The notes beneath the pieces are model-generated. The model was not told the origin of the DNA. It worked only from the letters and a program-made list of their open reading frames with translations, and did no database searches. A stretch of 8,273 bases of DNA from an uncultured Lachnospiraceae bacterium (GTDB lineage: Bacteria > Bacillota > Clostridia > Lachnospirales > Lachnospiraceae): assembly GCA_905236925.1 (NCBI GenBank), contig CAJOQS010000225.1, positions 1 through 8,273 of the forward strand. Reading direction: 5' to 3'. This document shows positions 1 to 4,830 of this stretch, one piece after another. Position 1 is the first letter of the stretch; the number at the start of each line of letters is the position of its first letter. A program made the position numbers and the translations under genes.

Positions 1-24
1 AATAGACTTGAGAAACTTTTTCAT
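1..24 (-). CDS. Start of an unidentified minus-strand gene (8 codons only)
   Basis: Read on the minus strand, an ATG at 24-22 begins MKKFLKSI and continues out of the window. The start is well supported: a strong purine-rich ribosome binding site (AAGGAGGAG on the minus strand, about bases 30-39) lies a few bases upstream, and a plausible promoter lies further upstream at 120-148. The lysine-rich opening followed by hydrophobic residues would suit the n-region of a signal peptide, but eight residues are too few to decide. Function cannot be assigned. Confidence 0.55.
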
Positions 25-119
25 TTTCTCCTCCTCCTTGGATGCGGTAAAAAATACCGTAGCTTCATTACTGTAAATAGTGCGGCGGGAAACCCGAGAT
101 ATCCCGACGCTATGTATTC

Positions 120-148
120 ATTATAATTGTGTCAGCCTAAAAAAACAA
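120..148 (-). promoter_or_regulatory. Promoter candidate for the left-edge minus-strand gene
   Basis: On the minus strand there is a perfect -10 box TATAAT (125-120) and a -35-like TTGTTT (148-143) separated by 17 bp. The -35 is weak (TTG only). The implied leader is about 85 nt long. It contains two small inverted repeats: CGGTA/TACCG at 45-59 and an imperfect GCGxCGGGA/TCCCGxCGC pair at about 82-110. The promoter lies back to back with the tRNA promoter. Confidence 0.45.
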
Positions 149-198
149 TCAACATTTGGGATTAGTTTTGTGACAGTATTGAGTCAGAAGAAAAATTG

Positions 199-227
199 TT
201 GACTTTTAAAAATCTGCGTGGTAAGAT
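199..227 (+). promoter_or_regulatory. Promoter of tRNA-Trp
   Basis: TTGACT (199-204) and TAAGAT (222-227) are separated by 17 bp, a good housekeeping sigma-factor promoter. Transcription would begin near 234, giving a leader of about 25 nt before the tRNA, which is typical of a single tRNA transcription unit. Confidence 0.62.
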
Positions 228-258
228 ACTCCATGCGTGTGAAACGCAAGATATGAAT

Positions 259-331
259 AGGGGTATAGTTCAGCTGGTAGAATATCGGTCTCCAAAACCG
301 CAGGTCGTGGGTTCGAATCCTACTGCCCCTG
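259..331 (+). tRNA. tRNA-Trp, anticodon CCA
   Basis: A complete cloverleaf can be folded. The acceptor arms AGGGGTA (259-265) and TGCCCCT (324-330) pair with one G-U wobble, followed by discriminator G331. The D stem is GTTC/GAAT (268-271/280-283). The anticodon arm has the loop CTCCAAA (290-296) with anticodon CCA at 292-294. The variable loop is 302-306, and the T arm GTGGG/CCTAC (307-323) encloses TTCGAAT. The gene reads UGG codons as tryptophan and closely resembles other bacterial tRNA-Trp genes. The 3' CCA is not encoded, so it must be added by nucleotidyltransferase after processing. The first pair of the anticodon stem (T285 against C301) is a mismatch. The gene stands alone rather than in a tRNA array. 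Confidence 0.96.
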
Positions 332-338
332 AGTGAAT

Positions 339-369
339 GAGCCTCCGCTAAGTTTTTTAGCGGGGGCTC
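339..369 (+). terminator. Hairpin just downstream of tRNA-Trp
   Basis: Arms 339-351 (GAGCCTCCGCTAA) and 357-369 (TTAGCGGGGGCTC) pair over 13 bp with one G-U wobble around a GTTTT loop. It sits 7 nt past the tRNA and would mark the 3' trailer. There is no T-run straight after it on the plus strand, so alone it is a poor intrinsic terminator. It may act with the next hairpin, or serve as a processing or stability structure. Confidence 0.45.
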
Positions 370-370
370 A

Positions 371-428
371 CCTTGTGTTGTTATGAAAAAAGTCGCGATG
401 AACCACCGCGCTTTTTTCAAACACAAGG
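371..428. terminator. Long two-part hairpin, probable bidirectional terminator
   Basis: The element is an inverted repeat in nested blocks. CCTTGTGTT (371-379) pairs with AACACAAGG (420-428), GAAAAAAG (385-392) with CTTTTTTC (411-418), and CGCG (394-397) with CGCG (407-410), around a 9-nt loop. That is 21 bp, interrupted by a 5-nt bulge (380-384) and single-base bulges at 393 and 419. Read either way it presents an A-run, a GC core and a six-T run. It could therefore stop both the rightward tRNA-Trp transcript and the leftward dehydrogenase transcript, which converge here. The outer CCTTGTGTT arms are more than a simple terminator needs. Confidence 0.58.
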
Positions 429-446
429 CAGCGGAGCGGTTCACGG

Positions 447-493
447 CCATTCCGAGGTATTTCCGAGGAATGGATTCCTTGTTAAACGCAAGG
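447..493. repeat. Two further small inverted repeats between tRNA and dehydrogenase
   Basis: CCATTCC (447-453) pairs with GGAATGG (467-473), and CCTTG (477-481) pairs with CAAGG (489-493). The first loop also contains a short direct repeat, TTCCGAGGTAT then TTCCGAGGAAT. The AAACGCAAGG ending at 493 nearly repeats the AAACACAAGG ending at 428. No open reading frame in 332-513 looks real, so this stretch is non-coding and structured. Confidence 0.4.
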
Positions 494-513
494 TGGTTTG
501 CAGCCACTCGCGG

Positions 514-1470
514 TCATCTACAAACATTCCTTTCCTCCCCCCTCGTCCATGCCTCTATATTCATCAGCACTTCCTCGGCGCACCTTCTTCTTGCCTCCAC
601 GGTTGCCCAGGCGATATGGGGAGTGATAACGAGCCTGCCGCTGTCCTTTATCCTCATGAGCGGGTTATCCTTATCAATAGGCTCCCTGGTGAGCACGTCG
701 GTCCCGGCGCCTCCGATGGTGCCTGCCTCAAGCGCGTCGGCAAGGGCGGCCTCGTCGATGATCCCGCCGCGTCCGAGGTTCAGGATGATCGCATCCTTCT
801 TCATGAGTCCGAGCTCACCGGCACCTACAAGCCCTCGCGTGGCATCGTTAAGGGGAGCGTGAACGCTGATGATATCTGAAGAGGACATAAGCTCGGGAAG
901 TGTTCTTCTTTCAAAACCGGGCTCGTCATGGCTTCCAGAGGTCGAATAATAGATCACCTTGCAGCCGAAGCACGCGGCAACCTCCGCGACGCGCCTTCCG
1001 ATCGCGCCGAGACCGATGATGCCCCATGTTTTGCCGGAAAGCTCATGGAATTTCTCCGTAAAATGGCTGAAAACATCGCAGCGTGCGTACTCGCCGCTCT
1101 TGACGAAGCTGTCATAGTAATGCATTCTTTCCCATAAAAAGAAGGCAAGGGCAAAGGTGTGCTGAACCACGGATTCGGTGGAATAGCCCTTGACGTTCGC
1201 GATAACAATCCCTCTGCCGTTGACATAGGGGAAGTCCACTATGTTGGTGCCGGTAGCGGTGATGCATACCAGCTTTGTACGGTCGTTCCCATCGAGCAGA
1301 GCGGCGCCGACAGGTATCTTGTTGAGAACGACAACATCGGCTTCAAGGCAGCGTTCCGCATTCTTTTCGGGATCGCTTAAGGGGTAGGTGATCACATTGC
1401 CGAGTTTTTTGAAGGATGAAAGATCTACATCGTCGCCCAGAGTGGCGGCCTCGAGAAAAACGATATTCAT
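514..1470 (-). CDS. D-2-hydroxyacid dehydrogenase, NAD-dependent (glycerate/hydroxypyruvate type)
   Basis: This cytoplasmic 318-aa oxidoreductase should interconvert a 2-keto acid and a D-2-hydroxy acid using NAD(P)H. The Rossmann dinucleotide-binding motif GLGAIG is at residues 153-158. The catalytic set is visible as Arg234 (NLGRGG), Glu263 (TREP) and His285 (TPHIAWAT), the Arg/Glu/His arrangement of the family. Length is typical. The TPHIAWAT-VEAR ending resembles proteins usually annotated as glycerate dehydrogenase (hydroxypyruvate reductase) in Clostridia; the true substrate cannot be read from sequence. The start at 1470 is chosen over an upstream in-frame ATG (1518) because AAAGGAG lies 8 nt before it and family homology begins there. 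It is transcribed away from tgt, seemingly as a single-gene unit ending at the hairpin cluster around 371-428. Confidence 0.93.
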   Translation of the reverse strand: MNIVFLEAATLGDDVDLSSFKKLGNVITYPLSDPEKNAERCLEADVVVLNKIPVGAALLDGNDRTKLVCITATGTNIVDFPYVNGRGIVIANVKGYSTESVVQHTFALAFFLWERMHYYDSFVKSGEYARCDVFSHFTEKFHELSGKTWGIIGLGAIGRRVAEVAACFGCKVIYYSTSGSHDEPGFERRTLPELMSSSDIISVHAPLNDATRGLVGAGELGLMKKDAIILNLGRGGIIDEAALADALEAGTIGGAGTDVLTREPIDKDNPLMRIKDSGRLVITPHIAWATVEARRRCAEEVLMNIEAWTRGEERNVCR

Positions 1471-1509
1471 ACGGAATGCTCCTTTATATAATGATGAAAT
1501 GCTGACTCC

Positions 1510-1538
1510 ATAGTACACCCAAAGTTATAAAACTTCAA
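1510..1538 (-). promoter_or_regulatory. Promoter of the dehydrogenase gene
   Basis: On the minus strand, TTGAAG (1538-1533) and TACTAT (1515-1510) are separated by 17 bp. Transcription would begin near 1503, leaving a leader of about 33 nt that contains the AAAGGAG ribosome binding site. Confidence 0.57.
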
Positions 1539-1544
1539 TTTTAA

Positions 1545-1554
1545 CTTGTACAAG
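1545..1554. promoter_or_regulatory. Palindrome CTTGTACAAG between divergent promoters
   Basis: This is a perfect 10-bp palindrome, 6 bp outside the -35 box of the dehydrogenase promoter and 2 bp from the -35-like TTGCGC of tgt. The position suits an operator able to affect both genes, but ten bases is short and no regulator is encoded beside it. Confidence 0.27.
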
Positions 1555-1556
1555 GG

Positions 1557-1585
1557 TTGCGCGGGTGGACTAATATATGTATACT
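1557..1585 (+). promoter_or_regulatory. Promoter candidate for tgt-yajC
   Basis: TTGCGC (1557-1562) and TATACT (1580-1585) are separated by 17 bp. The -10 is good and the -35 is weak. A second possibility is TTGTAC (1546-1551) with TAATAT (1571-1576) at a poorer 19-bp spacing. The start of transcription would be near 1592, giving a leader of about 43 nt. Confidence 0.45.
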
Positions 1586-1594
1586 TGTTATGAT

Positions 1595-1625
1595 GCGCGA
1601 AAGGCGCCGCGGCAGAAGCGCGGCG
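1595..1625 (+). promoter_or_regulatory. GC-rich leader hairpins beside the tgt ribosome binding site
   Basis: CGCCGCG (1605-1611) pairs perfectly with CGCGGCG (1619-1625) around a 7-nt loop. Alternatively GCGC (1595-1598) pairs with GCGC (1604-1607). The two stems share bases and exclude each other. The larger one ends immediately before the GAAGGA ribosome binding site at 1626-1631, so it could influence translation of tgt. No preQ1-riboswitch consensus was recognised here. Confidence 0.32.
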
Positions 1626-1634
1626 GAAGGATCT

Positions 1635-2768
1635 ATGTATAAACTTATCTGCCGGGACGGCAACGCCAAACGAGGCGAATTTCATACAGTTCACGGTGTC
1701 ATCCAGACGCCGGTGTTCATGAACGTTGGAACGGTAGGCGCCATCAAGGGTGCTGTATCTACGATGGACCTGAAGGAGATAGGGACCCAGGTGGAGCTGT
1801 CGAACACGTACCATCTTCATGTGCGCCCCGGAGACGAGATCGTGAAGAAAATGGGCGGCCTTCACCGGTTCATGAACTGGGACAGGCCGATACTTACGGA
1901 TTCGGGCGGATTTCAGGTCTTTTCACTGGCCGGGCTCCGCAAGATCAAGGAAGAGGGAGTCTATTTCAATTCGCATATTGACGGCAGAAGGATATTCATG
2001 GGGCCGGAGGAGAGCATGCAGATTCAGTCGAACCTCGGCTCGACGATCGCGATGGCCTTTGACGAATGTCCCCCTTCGGTAGCCGAGCGTGAATACATAC
2101 AGCCCTCGGTCGACAGAACGACAAGGTGGCTCGTCCGCTGCAAGGCGAAGCTGGAGGAACTCAACCGCGCCGAAGGAACGGTCAACCCCGATCAGATGCT
2201 GTTCGGCATCAATCAGGGCGGCGTTTTTGAGGACATCCGCATAGAACACGCCAGGAGGATCAGCGAACTTGACCTGCCGGGATACGCGATAGGCGGACTG
2301 GCCGTAGGCGAGACCCACGAGGAGATGTACCGTATAATCGAGGCCGTAACGCCTTATCTTCCGCTGGAGAAGCCGGTATATCTGATGGGAGTCGGAACCC
2401 CGGCAAACATCCTCGAGGCGGTCGACAGGGGAGTTGACTTTTTCGACTGCGTATATCCCGCAAGAAACGGAAGGCACGGTCATGCGTACACCTCTTTCGG
2501 GAAGATCAATCTGCTGAACGCGAAATACGAGACCGATCCGAGGCCGATCGAGCCGGGATGCGGCTGCCCCGCATGCAGGAATTACAGCAGGGCATACATC
2601 AGACATCTTCTTAAGGCGGGCGAGATGCTCGGACTCAGGCTGATGGTCACCCATAACCTCTACTTCTATAATCATCTTATGGAGGAAATAAGGGACGCCA
2701 TCGAACAGCAGCGCTATAAGGCATACAAAAAGGAAAAGCTTGCCGGTTTTGAAGCCGGTGAAGAGTAA
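1635..2768 (+). CDS. tgt: tRNA-guanine transglycosylase (queuosine pathway)
   Basis: Tgt swaps guanine at position 34 of GUN-anticodon tRNAs for the queuosine precursor preQ1 (or queuine). The 377-aa product is of normal length. Visible landmarks are TDSGGFQVFSL with the active-site Asp89, DECPP at 143-147, GGLAVGE at 220-226, FDCV with the nucleophile Asp271, the RNGRHG segment, and the zinc ligands Cys309, Cys311, Cys314 and His340. These align at consistent offsets with Asp102, Asp280 and the zinc site of the Zymomonas enzyme. Val224 sits where bacterial preQ1-using enzymes have Val and eukaryotic queuine enzymes have Gly, favouring preQ1. An in-frame ATG at 1557 would add 26 residues unlike the family; 1635 has GAAGGA a few bases upstream and the expected N-terminus. 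yajC follows after 17 nt, a conserved pairing, so the two are probably co-transcribed. Confidence 0.97.
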   Translation: MYKLICRDGNAKRGEFHTVHGVIQTPVFMNVGTVGAIKGAVSTMDLKEIGTQVELSNTYHLHVRPGDEIVKKMGGLHRFMNWDRPILTDSGGFQVFSLAGLRKIKEEGVYFNSHIDGRRIFMGPEESMQIQSNLGSTIAMAFDECPPSVAEREYIQPSVDRTTRWLVRCKAKLEELNRAEGTVNPDQMLFGINQGGVFEDIRIEHARRISELDLPGYAIGGLAVGETHEEMYRIIEAVTPYLPLEKPVYLMGVGTPANILEAVDRGVDFFDCVYPARNGRHGHAYTSFGKINLLNAKYETDPRPIEPGCGCPACRNYSRAYIRHLLKAGEMLGLRLMVTHNLYFYNHLMEEIRDAIEQQRYKAYKKEKLAGFEAGEE

Positions 2769-2785
2769 GAGGAGGATAAATATAA

Positions 2786-3115
2786 ATGTTTACATTACTT
2801 GAGGCCGGTGCGGCCGCAGCAGGAACTTCGATCTGGATGCTCGTCGGATACGTTGTTATCATCGGACTTCTTTTCTATTTCATGGCGGTTCGTCCCCAGA
2901 AGAAGCAGAAGCAGCAGCAGGATGCCCTGATCTCGTCTCTCGAGGTCGGTGACAGCATTCTGACGACAAGCGGTTTCTACGGTGTTGTTATCGACGTAAT
3001 GGACGAGGTTATCGTCGTAGAGTTCGGAAACAACAAAAACTGCCGTATTCCCATGAAGAAAACTGCAGTGGTCGAGGTTGAAAAGGCTGCCAAGGAAGAT
3101 TCCGAGGATAAATAA
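2786..3115 (+). CDS. yajC: Sec translocase accessory subunit YajC
   Basis: This 109-aa single-pass membrane protein is an auxiliary subunit of the Sec protein-export machinery and associates with SecDF in well-studied bacteria. A short Ala-rich N-terminus is followed by a transmembrane helix at about residues 16-35. Then come the hallmark RPQKKQKQ basic stretch (36-43) and the small cytoplasmic domain with LEVGDSILTTSGFYGVV (52-68). The C-terminus is highly charged. Start choice: GAGGAGG lies directly after the tgt stop codon, about 10 nt before the ATG. The gene sits 17 nt downstream of tgt, the usual order. secD and secF, which often follow, are absent here; a secreted Ig-like protein gene comes next instead. 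Confidence 0.95.
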   Translation: MFTLLEAGAAAAGTSIWMLVGYVVIIGLLFYFMAVRPQKKQKQQQDALISSLEVGDSILTTSGFYGVVIDVMDEVIVVEFGNNKNCRIPMKKTAVVEVEKAAKEDSEDK

Positions 3116-3152
3116 AAGTGTTACGTAAATAACCCATTCGTGCCACTTTTAT
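3112..3152 (+). terminator. Inverted repeat overlapping the yajC stop codon, weak terminator candidate
   Basis: ATAAAAGTG (3112-3120) pairs perfectly with CACTTTTAT (3144-3152) over 9 bp with a 23-nt loop. The stem includes the yajC stop codon. It is AT-rich, has a large loop and lacks a clean T-run after it, so termination is only a possibility. It could also act as an mRNA 3'-end stabiliser. Confidence 0.28.
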
Positions 3153-3156
3153 GACA

Positions 3157-3189
3157 TAGTCCCCCGCTAGGATGACCATAGGATGTGAC
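3157..3189 (+). promoter_or_regulatory. 11-bp-spaced direct repeats upstream of the BIG2 gene
   Basis: TAGGATG occurs at 3168-3174 and again at 3179-3185, separated by ACCA, so the repeat period is 11 bp. A weaker copy beginning TAG sits one period upstream at 3157. Seven-base half-sites with a four-base gap in tandem is the layout of PhoB/OmpR-family binding sites, and a regulator of that family is encoded at 4131-4826. The repeats lie about 34 bp before the BIG2 start codon. I could not recognise a convincing -10/-35 pair around them, so whether they would activate or repress is unknown. Confidence 0.33.
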
Positions 3190-3218
3190 GCATGGATTTT
3201 CTACCGGAGGATATGACC

Positions 3219-4058
3219 ATGATCAGGAAGAGGTTTTCGCTTTCTTTTGGTCTAATACTCGTCTTCGGGTTATGTATAGCCATGCTCAGCAGGGTTTCCG
3301 CAGTTTCTGCCGGCGAGAACGAGCCGCGACTGAATGTCAGCTCCGTTTCCGTTGTTCTTGATGAAACATTCCGCCTCAGGGTATATAACCTGGTGGACGG
3401 ACAGACTGTTTCCTACCGCTCGTCCGATTCTTCCGTCGCGAGAGTTTCTCAGACCGGAAAGGTTAAGGGTTTGTCATGCGGCAGCGCGGTTATCACCGCA
3501 ACAGTCAAGGAAGGGCGCAACGCGGTTGCTACCCTGCAGTGCGAGGTTCTTATTGGACCTGCAGCAGTTAGTATTAGACTTACAACATCGACATTGGTTC
3601 TCCAGGTCGGCAAGAGCAAGCTGCTCACAACTATCGTTTACCCACTCAACACTGTTGAAGAGGCCAAGTTCTTCTCGACAGCTCCTGAGGTGGCAAGAGT
3701 TTCAGCCGCAGGCAGGGTTCGCGCGGTTACCGAGGGTGCAACGACAGTATACGCGCTGCTTTTGAACGGGACATATGATGTCTGCGAAGTGACCGTCCTC
3801 AGTGAAGAAGACTATGCCAGACTTCAGAACGGCGAGAGTCTTGAAGAAATACTCAAGCCTGCGGAGGAAACGGGTGAGAAGACACCTGCGGAGAACAGCA
3901 ACGACGGCAACGGTGAAATTACACCCACACCTGTCGACAACGGCAGCGGTTCCTCAACCGGATCCGAAAGCCAGACGGAGACAAGGAATGATCAGACCCA
4001 GTCACTGGGTATCGATCAGGTTGCTGGGGACACTGTTTCGACCGGTTTGTCTGATTAA
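3219..4058 (+). CDS. Secreted protein with two BIG2 (Ig-like) domains
   Basis: The 279-aa product begins with a classic signal peptide: basic n-region (MIRKR), hydrophobic core to about residue 23, and likely cleavage near VSAVSA (26-31). Two bacterial Ig-like group 2 repeats follow, at about 37-112 and 114-195. Each carries the family core of a changing-value segment, SSDSSVARVSQTGKVKG in the first and STAPEVARVSAAGRVRA in the second. Residues 205-279 are Ser/Thr/Glu/Pro-rich and probably disordered. No LPXTG motif, C-terminal membrane helix, SLH or catalytic domain is visible, so it is probably released or loosely wall-associated; its role is unknown, and BIG2 domains generally mediate adhesion or packing. 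The start at 3219 has GGAGG 8 nt upstream; an in-frame ATG at 3192 would add an acidic stretch unlike a signal peptide. The regulator/kinase operon begins 72 nt downstream. Confidence 0.82.
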   Translation: MIRKRFSLSFGLILVFGLCIAMLSRVSAVSAGENEPRLNVSSVSVVLDETFRLRVYNLVDGQTVSYRSSDSSVARVSQTGKVKGLSCGSAVITATVKEGRNAVATLQCEVLIGPAAVSIRLTTSTLVLQVGKSKLLTTIVYPLNTVEEAKFFSTAPEVARVSAAGRVRAVTEGATTVYALLLNGTYDVCEVTVLSEEDYARLQNGESLEEILKPAEETGEKTPAENSNDGNGEITPTPVDNGSGSSTGSESQTETRNDQTQSLGIDQVAGDTVSTGLSD

Positions 4059-4076
4059 GAAGAAAGTTTTTGAAAG

Positions 4077-4111
4077 TCGAATGCCTCGGACGTTACGCCC
4101 GGGGCATTTGG
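4077..4111 (+). terminator. Hairpin between the BIG2 gene and the response regulator
   Basis: AATGCCTCGG (4080-4089) pairs with CCGGGGCATT (4099-4108) with one G-U pair around a 9-nt loop, and it can extend to 4077/4111 with wobbles. The bases after it (TTTGGATTTTA) are T-rich but broken, so it would be a leaky terminator or attenuator for transcripts coming from the BIG2 gene. The regulator's AGGAGG ribosome binding site starts at 4119. No separate promoter for the regulator is evident. Confidence 0.45.
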
Positions 4112-4130
4112 ATTTTACAGGAGGTTTTCT

Positions 4131-4826
4131 ATGGCATACATTCTGATCGCCGATGACAACGCCGATATTACGGATGTTCTGTCGGTTTATATCAAAAAAG
4201 AGGGACATGACCCGGTCATAGCGGCCGATGGTATTGAGGCAATGGAGCGTTTCAGGGAGTACAATCCCTCCTGCGTTCTTCTTGATGTCATGATGCCCAG
4301 GGAGGACGGCTACGAGGTCCTCAGGAAGATCCGCGCGTGCTCTAACGTTCCGGTCATCATGATCACTGCCAGGGGTGAAGATTTTGAAAGGATAATGGGT
4401 CTTGATATCGGCGCGGACGATTACATTGTCAAACCCTTCAGTCCCAGCGAGGTCATGGCGCGCGTGCGTGCGGTAATGCGCAGGATGAACATGGCGGAGA
4501 CCGGACAGGGACAGAATTCGGACAACAAGCTCGTCATCAAGGATCTTACGATCAACATGGACGAGTATTCGTTATATATCGGCAAGGAGAAGATCAACCT
4601 CACCAAGAAGGAGATCGAGACCATGTGGACTCTCGCGAAGAATCCCAACAAGGTTTTCACGAGGGACAATCTTCTCGACAGTCTGTGGGGATACGATTAT
4701 TACGGCGACAGCAGAACCGTAGACTCGCATATCAAGCGTCTCCGCGCGAAGATTGACGCGGTGGAGCACCCGGGCTGGAAGATCACGACCAAGTGGGGAG
4801 TAGGCTACAAATTTGAGGTAGAATAA
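4131..4826 (+). CDS. OmpR/PhoB-family DNA-binding response regulator
   Basis: The 231-aa protein has a receiver domain (about 1-118) and a winged-helix DNA-binding domain (about 130-230). In the receiver the acidic pocket Asp8/Asp9, phospho-acceptor Asp52 (LLDVMMP), switch residue Thr79 and Lys101 (VKPF) are all present, so it should be phosphorylatable. The C-terminal domain shows the family pattern: LTKKEIE (157-163), FTRDNLLDSLWGYDYYGDSR, the recognition helix region RTVDSHIKRLRAKI (195-208) and the wing GVGYKFE (223-229). AGGAGG lies 6 nt before the ATG. The partner kinase starts 4 nt after the stop codon, so translation is probably coupled. Target genes are unknown; the tandem repeats upstream of the neighbouring BIG2 gene are one candidate. 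Specific ortholog names are not justified. Confidence 0.95.
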   Translation: MAYILIADDNADITDVLSVYIKKEGHDPVIAADGIEAMERFREYNPSCVLLDVMMPREDGYEVLRKIRACSNVPVIMITARGEDFERIMGLDIGADDYIVKPFSPSEVMARVRAVMRRMNMAETGQGQNSDNKLVIKDLTINMDEYSLYIGKEKINLTKKEIETMWTLAKNPNKVFTRDNLLDSLWGYDYYGDSRTVDSHIKRLRAKIDAVEHPGWKITTKWGVGYKFEVE

Positions 4827-4830
4827 GCAG

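Noticed and set aside
184..507. Minus-strand 107-codon open frame covering the tRNA gene
   Set aside because: It runs antisense through tRNA-Trp and the hairpin cluster. Part of its translation is the familiar artefact of translating a tRNA T-arm. It has no good ribosome binding site.
373..879. Overlapping plus-strand open frames of 168 and 159 codons
   Set aside because: They mirror the 3' half of the dehydrogenase gene, which has full family motifs on the other strand, and start inside the terminator-like hairpin.
1586..1634. preQ1 riboswitch in the tgt leader
   Set aside because: The leader is short and GC-rich and lacks the A-rich tail and conserved core of the preQ1 classes I know.
1923..2675. 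250-codon minus-strand open frame
   Set aside because: It lies wholly inside tgt, shows no domain, and results from the codon composition of the opposite strand.
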